Origin: Haloarchaeobius litoreus
GTDB lineage: Archaea > Halobacteriota > Halobacteria > Halobacteriales > Natrialbaceae
Length of the DNA stretch: 64,000 bases
Direction: 5' to 3'
Assembly: GCF_024495425.1 (NCBI RefSeq)
Contig: NZ_JANHJR010000004.1
Span: 124,001-188,000 of the forward strand
Positions 7,841 through 16,344 of the stretch are shown piece after piece. Below the pieces are notes generated by a model, which searched no databases, was not told the DNA's origin, and saw nothing but the letters and a program-made list of their open reading frames with translations. Numbering within the stretch: the first letter of the stretch is position 1; each line of letters opens with the position of its first letter. Position numbers and translations under genes: made by a program.

Positions 7841-8683
7841 CTACTCGAGCAGCTGGCCGCGATACTGCTCGGCCAGTTCGCGGTCGAACGCCGAGAGCTG
7901 GACGATGTCTTCCTCGGTGAGGTAGTCCACCTCGTCGACGTACGCCACGGCGTCCGCGCGGGCTTCGAACGGGGCGGGGTTCACCCTCATCGGGTCGTCG
8001 AGACGCTCCCCGTCGGTCTCGAGAGCGTAGTAGGCGGTCGTTCCGTCGACGAGTTCCCGCGAGTTCAGGTCCCTGACCCAGAGGCCCGCGACGTCGGCAT
8101 CTGTCTCCGCGAACTGGACCGGGACGGCGTAGTAGGTCGTCGCACAGCCGGACGTACAGAAGAACTCGCGGGTGTCGTCGGTGTGGACGGCCTGTGCGTT
8201 CCACTCCGGGAAGTTCGCGGCCATCATGCCACAGACTGCACAGCTGGCGTCCTCGGGCACGTCGACGGGCGAGACCGACTGTTCGTCGCCATCACTGTCG
8301 GCCTCGTGTGCGACGTAACTCGTGCAGTAGCCGTTCGGTTCGATGGTCCCCTCGACGATGGTGCAGGCACCGACACCGTCGCCGTTCTTGTCCGGGATGT
8401 AGAAGGCACAGCCGGAGCACTGCTGGCCGTTCTGGGGCTCGGACTGGTAGCTCACGTCGCCCTTTGCTACGAGGGCGGCGGGGTCGCGCTGTCCCCCGTC
8501 GAGCCCAGTCGCGGTCCGGTACTCATCGGGGACCGCGTCGCTCGGCGTCTCGGTGGCAGTCGGGGTTCCGTCGTCCCCGTCGCCGTTCCCACCGAGACAG
8601 CCCCCGAGTGCGGCGGCCGAGCCGGTCCCGACCAGTGCGAGCATCGTCCGTCGGTCGAGTTCCGTCGAGTTCCGTTCTCCCAT
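7841..8683 (-). CDS. nosL: NosL copper chaperone with fused HiPIP-like domain
   Basis: A 280-aa predicted lipoprotein. The ATG at 8681-8683 gives a Tat-type signal (RRTML) and lipobox LGGC (Cys29). Residues 85-124 hold four cysteines (89, 92, 107, 120) spaced as in high-potential iron-sulfur proteins, ending in NGYCTSY. The rest is NosL: CAVCGMM (148-154) and FFCTSGC (175-180). NosL delivers Cu(I) to nitrous oxide reductase together with NosDFY. The iron-sulfur domain could supply an electron to keep copper reduced (inference). It is divergent from sco1 (107-bp spacer) and convergent with the winged-HTH gene. Confidence 0.9.
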   Translation of the reverse strand: MGERNSTELDRRTMLALVGTGSAAALGGCLGGNGDGDDGTPTATETPSDAVPDEYRTATGLDGGQRDPAALVAKGDVSYQSEPQNGQQCSGCAFYIPDKNGDGVGACTIVEGTIEPNGYCTSYVAHEADSDGDEQSVSPVDVPEDASCAVCGMMAANFPEWNAQAVHTDDTREFFCTSGCATTYYAVPVQFAETDADVAGLWVRDLNSRELVDGTTAYYALETDGERLDDPMRVNPAPFEARADAVAYVDEVDYLTEEDIVQLSAFDRELAEQYRGQLLE

Positions 8684-8790
8684 ACTGGGACCTGCGGCAC
8701 CGGCAGTCAAAGTTAGTCTGGTACAACCGTCGCAGTCTTTCGAGAGCTGCACCAGACTGCTTACCTCCGCCAGCCCACAAGCGTTCGACC

Positions 8791-9480
8791 ATGCAACGAC
8801 GGACCTACCTCACCGCCACTGCCGGGGTCGCCGCGGCGAGTGCCGGCTGTCTCACGTCGGCTCTCGGGGGGAACGACGGCGGCGAGACGGTGCTCGACCC
8901 GCCCGCGGACCAGCAGTACGACAGTGGTAAGCTCCCGTATCCGGCCTACGGGCAGGTCCTGCCCGAGTTCGAGGTTCCCGATCCGCTGGCCGGCGACGTG
9001 GTCGTGAGCGACGACCTCGGCGGGACGCTCGTCGTCACCGCGTTCTTCGCCTCCTGTCCCGTCGAGTGCGTCCGCCTCATCGGCCAGCTCGCGGGCGTCC
9101 AACAGGGAACCGTCGAACGGGGCATCGACGACGAGGTGACGTTCCTTGCGATCACGTTCGACCCCGAACGCGACGACGCCGAGACGCTCCGGGAGTACGG
9201 CGAGCGAATGAACATCGACATGGAGGCGGGGAACTGGCGGTTCCTGCGACCGGAGTCCGCGGAGCGCGCAGAGACCGTCGTCGACGAGAAACTCGGCGTT
9301 ACTTTCGACCGTATCGGTGCCGGGGAGTCCGAACGGCTGCCCGGCTACGACTTCCGGCACCTCTCGTTGACCTTCCTCCGGAACCCACACGGCATCGTCG
9401 AACGGGCGTACCGGACCGACCGTCCGGACCACCAGCGCGTGCTCTCGGACGTCGAGACGGTCGTCGAGGCGACCACCTGA
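8791..9480 (+). CDS. SCO1/SenC family copper chaperone lipoprotein
   Basis: A 229-aa protein starting at the ATG at 8791. It has a Tat-like signal (MQRRTYLTA) with lipobox SAGC (Cys20), then a thioredoxin-fold Sco domain. The copper ligands are present: Cys89 and Cys93 in SCPVEC, and His190 in YDFRHLSL. Sco proteins carry copper to, or reduce thiols of, CuA centres of cytochrome oxidase and nitrous oxide reductase, outside the membrane. It is the first gene of a rightward run with the UreH-like gene starting 4 bp after its stop. Confidence 0.92.
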   Translation: MQRRTYLTATAGVAAASAGCLTSALGGNDGGETVLDPPADQQYDSGKLPYPAYGQVLPEFEVPDPLAGDVVVSDDLGGTLVVTAFFASCPVECVRLIGQLAGVQQGTVERGIDDEVTFLAITFDPERDDAETLREYGERMNIDMEAGNWRFLRPESAERAETVVDEKLGVTFDRIGAGESERLPGYDFRHLSLTFLRNPHGIVERAYRTDRPDHQRVLSDVETVVEATT

Positions 9481-9483
9481 CCG

Positions 9484-10272
9484 ATGGCGACATGTACACC
9501 AGCCAATCCACTCCTCGGGACGGAGGCACTCGGCCTCCCGGTGTTGGCACTCGTCGGCCTGCTCGGGGGCGCGCACTGCGTCGGGATGTGTGGCCCGCTG
9601 GTCGCGACGTACGCCGCCAGGATGGACACGGGCGGGCGCGACGGTGTCCTCTCGGTCCGGACGGTCCGCCAGCAGGCGGTGTTCAATCTCGGCCGGACGG
9701 TCAGCTACACGCTGCTGGGCGGGCTGTTCGGGCTCGCCGGCCAGCTCGTCTTCGTGAGCGTCCGGGACGTGACACTCGTCGCCACGGAGGTCCGCGCCAC
9801 GACGGGAATCGTTGTCGGTCTCGTCGTCGCTGCCGTCGGCGTCAACTACGCCACCGGCAACGGTGCCCGGACCCTCCCGATACCGGGCGTCGAACGCGTC
9901 GGGAGCACGGTCCGGGACGTCCTGCTCCCGCGGGTGGACGAGTGGGTCGGCGACTACCGCATCGCCGGGCTCGGAGCCGTCCACGGGTTCCTGCCGTGTC
10001 CGCTGCTGTACCCGGCGTACCTGTACGCGTTCGTGCAGGGGTCCGCACTGGGCGGCGCAGCCGCCCTCGCAGCACTCGGACTCGGGACCGTCCCGGCCGT
10101 CTTCCTGACCGGGACGGTGTTCGAGGGACTGGACGTCGGTGGCCACCAGCGTCTCCACAGCGCGCTGGGCGTCGCCTTCGTCGTGCTGGGCTACATCCCG
10201 CTCCAGCACGGGCTGGCCGCACTCGGTTTCGCCCTTCCAGCCATCCCGCTGCCGCACTTCCAGCCGTGGTGA
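9484..10272 (+). CDS. UreH/SafE-type membrane protein, cytochrome biogenesis-like
   Basis: A 262-aa polytopic membrane protein with about six helices. The two half-repeats are marked by GGAHCVGMCGPL (around residue 29) and VHGFLPCPLLYPAYL, a pattern of the UreH-domain (sulfite exporter TauE/SafE annotated) family. Bacterial relatives beside copper ATPases or cbb3 assembly genes take part in copper or thiol-redox transfer across the membrane. Its place between Sco1 and a TlpA-like protein supports a maturation role. Start is the ATG at 9484, 3 bp after the sco1 stop. Confidence 0.83.
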   Translation: MATCTPANPLLGTEALGLPVLALVGLLGGAHCVGMCGPLVATYAARMDTGGRDGVLSVRTVRQQAVFNLGRTVSYTLLGGLFGLAGQLVFVSVRDVTLVATEVRATTGIVVGLVVAAVGVNYATGNGARTLPIPGVERVGSTVRDVLLPRVDEWVGDYRIAGLGAVHGFLPCPLLYPAYLYAFVQGSALGGAAALAALGLGTVPAVFLTGTVFEGLDVGGHQRLHSALGVAFVVLGYIPLQHGLAALGFALPAIPLPHFQPW

Positions 10273-10311
10273 CCGTTCCGGCTCGCGGGGCGAAACTCGG
10301 AGGTGGTCCAC

Positions 10312-10854
10312 GTGCGGCGCCGTGAGCTGCTGGGCTCGCTCGCCGCCGCGACGGCAGTTACGACCGCCGGCTGCAACAGCCTCGGCCAGTCACTGACGGG
10401 TGACGGCGGAGATGACCCCGAGGCGGTGACCGTCGAGACCATCGACGCGCCCGGCAGCCGAGCTGGCAGCGCGACCGTCCCGGAGCGGGGCCGCGTGACG
10501 TTCGTCGAGTTCTTCGCGACGACCTGCCCGATCTGTGCGTCGCAGATGTCGGTCGTCGGGGAGGCCCACGGCCAGGTCGACGACGGGGTCCAGTTCCTCT
10601 CGGTGACCAGCGAGCCGGTCGGGCTGACCGTCTCGACCGACGAGGTCGCGTCCTGGTGGGCCGACAACGGTGGGAGCTGGCCCGTCGGCATCGATGACGG
10701 GCTCGCGCTGGCCCGGAAGTACGACGCCACCAGCGTCCCGACGGCAGTCGTCGTGGGCCCGGACAACGTCGTGACCGGGAGGCACAGTGGGCGGACCACC
10801 GTCTCGCGGATCGTCTCCGAGATTCGGGCTGCGAGGCCCGGTGAGCAGCCGTGA
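10312..10854 (+). CDS. TlpA-like thioredoxin-fold lipoprotein
   Basis: A 180-aa exported protein. GTG at 10312 is preferred because a strong ribosome site ggagg ends 8 bp upstream; an in-frame GTG at 10303 overlaps that site. The N-terminus RRRELLGSL with lipobox TAGC (Cys21) indicates a Tat lipoprotein. The thioredoxin active site is TCPIC (Cys72, Cys75), followed by VPTAVVVGPD with the cis-Pro. It should reduce or isomerise thiols of exported metalloproteins, taking electrons from the CcdA-type protein whose gene overlaps its stop by 4 bp. Confidence 0.88.
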   Translation: MRRRELLGSLAAATAVTTAGCNSLGQSLTGDGGDDPEAVTVETIDAPGSRAGSATVPERGRVTFVEFFATTCPICASQMSVVGEAHGQVDDGVQFLSVTSEPVGLTVSTDEVASWWADNGGSWPVGIDDGLALARKYDATSVPTAVVVGPDNVVTGRHSGRTTVSRIVSEIRAARPGEQP

Positions 10855-11537
10855 CCGACCCACTCGGCAGTCACGTCGTGTTCGCGGCAGGTGCGGGCCT
10901 GGCGACGTTCCTGTCGCCGTGCGCGCTCCCGCTCGTTCCGGGCTACGTCGGATTCTACGCGAGTGCGGCCGACGATGGTGGAAACACAGCAGGTATCGTC
11001 ACGCGCGGGTTCGCCGCCGCCGCGGGCCTCCTCGTCACCCTCGGGACGCTCGCCGGCCTCGCTATCCTCGTCGGCCGTCCGGTCGCACTGGTGCTCCCGG
11101 TCCTCGAACCGGTGGTCGGGGTCGCACTCGTCGTCTTCGGTGTCCTGTTGCTGACCGAACGCGGGCCCGCCCCAACCGTCGCGTTACCCGAACGCGGGGC
11201 GAACAGCTCGGGATTCGCGCTGTTCGGGGCGGGCTACGCCGGTGCCTCGGCGGCCTGTGTCCTGCCGGTCTTCCTGGCGGTCGTGGTCCAGGCGGTCTCG
11301 CTCTCGCTCCCCCGGGTAGCCGCCGTCGTCTCCGTGTACGCGCTCGGGGCCGCCCTGCCGTTGCTGGCGGTCACGGTCGCGGTGGGCCTCGGACTCGACG
11401 TAGCGACTGCCCGACTCGCTGCGCTCGGCGATCGGCTCGAACGTCTCGCCGGCGTCGTCCTCGTCCTCGCCGGGGCAGGACAGGTCGTGGTCGCATTCGT
11501 CCCGAACGCCGTCCCCTCGCTCCCCGTACCACTATGA
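10851..11537 (+). CDS. ccdA: CcdA/DsbD transmembrane domain protein
   Basis: A 228-aa membrane protein of about six helices starting at the GTG of a GTGA overlap. The two redox cysteines are in FLSPCALPLVPGYVGFY (Cys24) and ASAACVLPVF, the pattern of CcdA. CcdA passes reducing equivalents from cytoplasmic thioredoxin to extracytoplasmic thioredoxin-like proteins, here probably the TlpA-like product of the upstream gene. With Sco1 and NosL it forms a copper-site assembly set. Confidence 0.9.
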   Translation: MTDPLGSHVVFAAGAGLATFLSPCALPLVPGYVGFYASAADDGGNTAGIVTRGFAAAAGLLVTLGTLAGLAILVGRPVALVLPVLEPVVGVALVVFGVLLLTERGPAPTVALPERGANSSGFALFGAGYAGASAACVLPVFLAVVVQAVSLSLPRVAAVVSVYALGAALPLLAVTVAVGLGLDVATARLAALGDRLERLAGVVLVLAGAGQVVVAFVPNAVPSLPVPL

Positions 11538-11733
11538 CAGCCGAGTGTCCTCCCTCGCCGGTGTACGCCACGCGTCGCCGCGGATGGCTCACGGGACCCG
11601 ACGGTCGGGGACGCACCCAGACAGTATTGTCCGTATCCCACAGTAGTACAGCTCTCGAAACCGGCCGAGAACCGACAGTCAGAGGTGGCACTGCCAACCC
11701 GACGGTTCCGACGGTCAGGGAGGTGTCCAGGGG
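11538..11733. other. spacer ahead of nosD
   Basis: About 195 bp between ccdA and nosD. It includes AT-richer bases around 11630-11650 that may hold a promoter, but no clear TATA box with the right spacing was found. Confidence 0.3.
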
Positions 11734-13704
11734 ATGAGGACCGTCACCTCCGTCGGGGTCGTCGTCGTGCTGGTGCTCCTCGTCGCAGGAACGGGTCTCG
11801 CGGTCGACCCGGGCGACGGCGACCAGCTCTCGCCGGTGCCGTTCGACCGGACGCTCACGACCGGGCTGACGGGCGTCGACGTCGAGCAGGCCCGGGAGGC
11901 AGGCCACGTCGTCCCGCGAGGCCAGGTGTTCTACTCGCAGTACGAGTACGTCGTCGGCTACTACGGGACCGACGCGCTCGTCGCTGGCGTCACCGGACCC
12001 CAGCACACGGCCCAGTTCGGCCGTCCCCTTGCCGTCTTCGTCACCGACCTCGCCGGGACGGACCCGAAACTGACCGACGAGGGGGACGTGACGCTTCCGG
12101 ACGCGGCGTCCCCGGGCTGGGCGCGCGCGGGCGACGCGTGGTTCGTCGTCGGGACGCCCGCACGGACGCCCGCCGGGCCGACTGCTCTCCCCTTCGCCGA
12201 CCGGGCGGCTGCGCGGGAGTTCGCCCGTGAGCACGACGGTACGGTCGTCGACTGGGAGGGTCTCCGGGAACGGCTCGCGGACGAGGATGCCGGCGGTGAC
12301 CGCAAGCCGCCAGTCGCGGACCGCCAGCGGTGGGCCGACCGGGCGGTTGAGCGAACACGCGGGTCGCGGGACCGGCCGGTGTCGATGGTCGTCGGCACCG
12401 ACCAACAGGCAGTGCTAGCGGCGACAGACCGGCCTTCGACGTCGTCCGGGTCGCCGTCGCCGGTCGTCCTCGGTGAGGACGCACCGACGCTCGCGGCGGC
12501 CGTCGGCCGGGCACCGCCGAACACCACCATCAGACTCCTCCCCGGTCGATACGACGCGAACCTCACCGTCGAGAAGTCGCTCACCGTGGCCGGGAGCGGC
12601 ACCGACACCGTGCTTGATGGCGGCGGGGACGGCTCCGTCGTCACCGTTGGTACGTCGGACGTCGCCATCACCGACCTCCGAATCGTGGGTGTCGGGGACG
12701 CCAACGCCGGCCAGCTCGAGTCGGACGACGGCTCGGCGTGGGACCGCCGCATCAGGCTCACCTACGGCTACGGCGACGCGGCAGTCAGGCTGCGTGACGC
12801 CGACCGGTCGCTGGTCGAGAACGTCAGCGTCGACACGCCGTCGAACGGCATCGTCGCGCTCGACAGCGACGGGGTCGTCGTCCGAAACGTCGCGGTGAAC
12901 GGGACCGACGGGCTCGCGGGGTTCATGAGCGTCCTGCCGATGTACTCCCGGATGGTCGTCGAGGACTCCCACTTCGACGGGGGGCGCGACGCCGTCTACG
13001 CCCACTACGCCGACGGGACGGTCGTCAGGGACAACCACATCGAGAACCTCCGGTTCGGCTTCCACGACATGTACACCAGCGACACGCTCGTCGTCAACAA
13101 CACCATCCGCGACGTGAACACGGGCCTCTACGTGATGACCCGACCGTCAGGGAACGCCATGGTCGGCAACGACATCCGAAACAGCAGCATCGGCATCAGC
13201 ACCGCCGGGAGTGCCTCCTACGTGAACGGGAACGTCGTCGCCGGAAACGAGATCGGGCTCTCCATCGGGACCACTCGGTCGACCTACCGGGGCAACACGG
13301 TCGTCGACAACGGTGTCGGCGTCCGGTTGACGACGATGCTCCCCACCAACGACGTCTTCGAGAACGACGTCGTGCGTAACGACCGCTCGGTCTCGCCCGG
13401 GATGGCGACGCTCGTGAGCTGGGCGGTCGACGGTCGTGGAAACTACTGGGGGACAGTGCCTGGCGTCGACCGCGACGGTGACGGCGTCGTCGACCGGACC
13501 TACGACCCGACCGACTCCGTCGACCGGAACGCGCGGCACTCGCCGGTCGCGAACGCGCTCGCCTACTCGCCGGCAGCACAGCTGTTTGACCAGTTCCAGC
13601 AGGCAGCACCGGGGCTCCGTGAGCCGAGCGTGGTCGACCCCGCCCCGCTGACCGGCCCGGTCCATCCGGGCCGATTGGAGACGCACAACGTGACCACACC
13701 ATGA
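11734..13704 (+). CDS. nosD: NosD periplasmic copper-processing protein with N-terminal NosL-like domain
   Basis: A 656-aa exported protein with an N-terminal hydrophobic signal (VGVVVVLVLLVAGTG). Residues about 50-200 resemble the body of NosL (FYSQYEYVVGYYG; PFADRAAAREFAREHDGTVV) but have no Cys copper motif. From about 245 on is a right-handed beta-helix with repeated short N-rich turns (NNTIRDVNTGLYV, GNDIRNSSIG), the NosD fold of about 400 residues. NosD works with the NosFY ABC transporter in building the Cu-S cluster of nitrous oxide reductase. It overlaps nosF by 4 bp (ATGA). Confidence 0.92.
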   Translation: MRTVTSVGVVVVLVLLVAGTGLAVDPGDGDQLSPVPFDRTLTTGLTGVDVEQAREAGHVVPRGQVFYSQYEYVVGYYGTDALVAGVTGPQHTAQFGRPLAVFVTDLAGTDPKLTDEGDVTLPDAASPGWARAGDAWFVVGTPARTPAGPTALPFADRAAAREFAREHDGTVVDWEGLRERLADEDAGGDRKPPVADRQRWADRAVERTRGSRDRPVSMVVGTDQQAVLAATDRPSTSSGSPSPVVLGEDAPTLAAAVGRAPPNTTIRLLPGRYDANLTVEKSLTVAGSGTDTVLDGGGDGSVVTVGTSDVAITDLRIVGVGDANAGQLESDDGSAWDRRIRLTYGYGDAAVRLRDADRSLVENVSVDTPSNGIVALDSDGVVVRNVAVNGTDGLAGFMSVLPMYSRMVVEDSHFDGGRDAVYAHYADGTVVRDNHIENLRFGFHDMYTSDTLVVNNTIRDVNTGLYVMTRPSGNAMVGNDIRNSSIGISTAGSASYVNGNVVAGNEIGLSIGTTRSTYRGNTVVDNGVGVRLTTMLPTNDVFENDVVRNDRSVSPGMATLVSWAVDGRGNYWGTVPGVDRDGDGVVDRTYDPTDSVDRNARHSPVANALAYSPAAQLFDQFQQAAPGLREPSVVDPAPLTGPVHPGRLETHNVTTP

Positions 13705-14477
13705 GCACTCAGTCAACCGACCGGCCGGACGAACAGCCCGAACAGCGACCAGCCGTCGAACTCGCGGACGTGTGCCACTCGTTCGGCGATCTCGACGTGC
13801 TGGGTGACGTCTCGTTCAGCGTCTCACCCGGCACCGTCGCCTGCGTCGTCGGCCCGAACGGGAGCGGGAAGACGACGCTGCTCCGGATCGTCGCCGACCT
13901 GCTCGAACCCGACGCAGGTGCCATCTCCGTCGCCGGCGACGGCGGTCGTCGGGTCGGCTACCTCGCCCAGCAGCCCGCGTTCCGCCGTCAGTTCACCGTC
14001 GCCGAGACGGTCGCGTTCTACGGCTCGCTCGTGGCCGAACGAGTCGACGTCGATGCCATCCTCGACCGGGTGGGCCTCTCGGCGGTCGCCGGCCGACGGG
14101 TCGACGCGCTCTCGGGCGGAATGGTCCGTCTACTCGGTCTCGCACAGGCGATGGTCGGCGACCCGTCGGTGCTCGTCCTCGACGAGCCGGCGAACGGACT
14201 CGACCCGACGATGGCTCGCCACCTCCGGGCGGTGATCGACGACCTCACCGCCGACGGTGACGCGGTGCTCCTCTCGACGCACGATCTGCACACGGTCGAC
14301 CGCCTCGCCGACACCGTCCTCCTCGTCGACCACGGCGAGCTCGTCGCCGCCGGCCCACCGGACGAGTTGCTGGCCGAGGCAGACGCCGCGTCGCTCGACG
14401 AAGCCATCGCGACGCTCGGCCACGGTGGGGAGACGGCCGCTGTCTCTCCCGGGCTCCACGGCGGTGATCGCCCGTGA
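13701..14477 (+). CDS. nosF: NosF ABC transporter ATP-binding protein
   Basis: A 258-aa ATPase with Walker A GPNGSGKTT, a Q-loop (YLAQQPAF), signature LSGGM, Walker B VLVLDEP and the switch His in LSTHDLHT. The signature lacks the usual Q/R after LSGG, as is common in this exporter group. It pairs with NosY to energise transfer of a sulfur species or conformational change for NosD. It overlaps nosD and nosY by 4 bp each, so the three are surely co-transcribed. Confidence 0.92.
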   Translation: MSTQSTDRPDEQPEQRPAVELADVCHSFGDLDVLGDVSFSVSPGTVACVVGPNGSGKTTLLRIVADLLEPDAGAISVAGDGGRRVGYLAQQPAFRRQFTVAETVAFYGSLVAERVDVDAILDRVGLSAVAGRRVDALSGGMVRLLGLAQAMVGDPSVLVLDEPANGLDPTMARHLRAVIDDLTADGDAVLLSTHDLHTVDRLADTVLLVDHGELVAAGPPDELLAEADAASLDEAIATLGHGGETAAVSPGLHGGDRP

Positions 14478-15280
14478 GCGGCCCGCGCTCGCTGCTGGAC
14501 GTCGCCGAACGCGAGTTCCGTACCGTCCTCCGGACGCCGTCGCTGCTGCTCGCGCTGCTCGGCTACGTCCTGCTCGTCGGTGGTGTCGCCTGGGTGCGCG
14601 GCACGGGTGCCTACCTCGCGCTCGTGCTGGACCTGTTGACGCCCGTCGAACTGCTCGCTCCAGTCCTGGCGTTCGCCGTCGGCTACCGGGCCCTGCTCGG
14701 TGACCGCGAGAGCGGCGAACTGGAGACGATCCGAACGTACCCCATCGACGGCCACTGGTACGTCCTCGGTGTCTACCTCGGTCGCGCCGTGGTCATGCTC
14801 GGGACCGTCCTCCTCGGGTTGGTCGCCGCCGGTGTCGTCGTCCCGTTGAGTGGGCAAGCGAAGCTCTCGGTCGTCGCCTCCCACGCCACGGTCGATTCAC
14901 CGGTGCTCTACTCGCGGTACGTTCTGGCGACGTCACTGTTCGTGCTGGCTGTCCTCGCCATCGCCCTCCTGGTCTCCGCCGCGGCACGCTCCACGCGAGG
15001 CGGGCTCGCACTCGCGACCGGATCGGTCGTGGCACTCGTCGTCGGGCTCGACAGCGCGCTGCTCGGCTCGCTCGGCGGTTGGACGAGCTCGACGAACGGC
15101 GCGACCGCGCTGCTCGCACTCAGTCCGAACAGCGCGTACCGGAGCCTCGTCTTCGAGTTGAGCGTGGCTCCGACCGGCGTCGCCGTCCCGGACGGCCCGA
15201 CTGCGTTGGTCAGTGCGGTAGCACTCGGTGTTTGGCTGACTGTGGCCCTCCGGCTCGCCTCGTGGCTCGCCTGGCACTGA
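14474..15280 (+). CDS. nosY: NosY ABC transporter permease
   Basis: A 268-aa membrane protein of the ABC-2 type with about six helices, starting from the GTG of a GTGA overlap with nosF. The cytoplasmic loop GDRESGELETIRTYPI is the conserved NosY/ABC-2 segment. It completes the NosDFY complex. No nosZ or nosR follows; the next recognisable item is a broken MATE gene on the other strand. Confidence 0.9.
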   Translation: MSGPRSLLDVAEREFRTVLRTPSLLLALLGYVLLVGGVAWVRGTGAYLALVLDLLTPVELLAPVLAFAVGYRALLGDRESGELETIRTYPIDGHWYVLGVYLGRAVVMLGTVLLGLVAAGVVVPLSGQAKLSVVASHATVDSPVLYSRYVLATSLFVLAVLAIALLVSAAARSTRGGLALATGSVVALVVGLDSALLGSLGGWTSSTNGATALLALSPNSAYRSLVFELSVAPTGVAVPDGPTALVSAVALGVWLTVALRLASWLAWH

Positions 15281-15400
15281 TGGGGTCCCCAGTCGCCGAA
15301 CTCGCGGGATGCTGGTCACCGTATCAGACTCGCCTGCCCGGCGAACGTCGCCGTCGCAGGGGTGGCCCAGCCGTCGGCGACGCGCAGGACGGCTGGACGG

Positions 15401-15677
15401 TCAGTCGTCGGCTGCTGCTCCCTCGCTACCGACTTCGTCGAGATCGACCTCACCGTCAGTCAGGTCGCCTTCACGTCCCGCGCCGGTACCAGGCGTACGC
15501 GATGAGAGCCCTGGCGACGTTCGAAACCGCAATCGAGAGCCAGACTCCCGCTTCGCCGAAGGGGCCCGCAGTACTCCACGCGACCGGAAAACGGACGACC
15601 CCGAGGCTCTCGAGACACCACGACGGACGGCACACGAGTACGTCGATGCCACGCCCCAGTGTGTCACCGACGTTCAC
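15401..15677 (-). pseudogene. C-terminal remnant of a MATE efflux transporter
   Basis: On the reverse strand the frame ending at 15471 reads FGEAGVWLSIAVSNVARALI then AYAWYRRGT and a stop. A second frame continues with an acidic tail (GREGDLTDGEVDLDEVGSEG) ending at 15401. GVW.SI..SNV..A..AYAW.RRGTW followed by an acidic tail is the usual end of haloarchaeal MATE transporters. One frameshift therefore separates the last helix from its tail, and all upstream helices are missing or unrecognisable. A dead gene. Confidence 0.6.
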
Positions 15678-16344
15678 TGCGCGCCTATTTTACTTCCTGT
15701 CGGCCGTGTCCGTATACAATTTGCGGGTGCTGGTAACCCTCCTGCTCACCGCGGATCGGACGGTCGGGAGTGGCCCAGTCCTCTCGGCCGTCCTGTTTCG
15801 GCAGTTCCTCGGCCAAGTCCCGTACGGGAAGCAATCCACTCGGCGGGTGACTCGGACCGGTACGCCCGAGTCAGCACGCCACTGGCGACTGGCAAGACTG
15901 CCAGAATATCCCTTGTCGGAGGTCTTTGACCGGCAGAAACAAACCGATCTCTCCAGACGGAAGAGTCGATCCTGAGCAAGGCTGGTACCACGACTCTCCT
16001 TCAGTGGGTCTCGCAGTCGAATCAGCAACTACTGTGAATGGGTGGGCTTTCGCCTCGCTACCGCTGTAAGCCTCACCGTCGTCGCGTGACGTGTCGATGG
16101 CTCGCCCGTCAAATTTCCGGGTACGGCCCAGATTGGGAAGACTGCAGCCGTTCGATACGTCGAAAATGGCGGGATCATTCATCTGGTACCCCGTCGATCA
16201 CTCACGAGGAGTAGTCCCCTCTCTCCAGAGAGTCGTCTTTGACGGGAACTCTGAAGAACGCTACTGATGGAACCAGTTGACATTGGCACACCAAACCTGG
16301 GGTCGAAGCTCGGAGATACTTCGATCTCCTGATTGCAAGGTCGG
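15678..16344. other. unassigned gap
   Basis: About 670 bp between the MATE remnant and the AI-2E family gene. Open frames on both strands are short, arginine- or serine-rich and lack family motifs. Nothing can be supported beyond probable degenerate sequence. Confidence 0.35.

Noticed and set aside
8761-10311. 516-codon reverse frame opposite sco1 and the UreH-like gene
   Set aside because: Crosses two well-supported genes; no domain.
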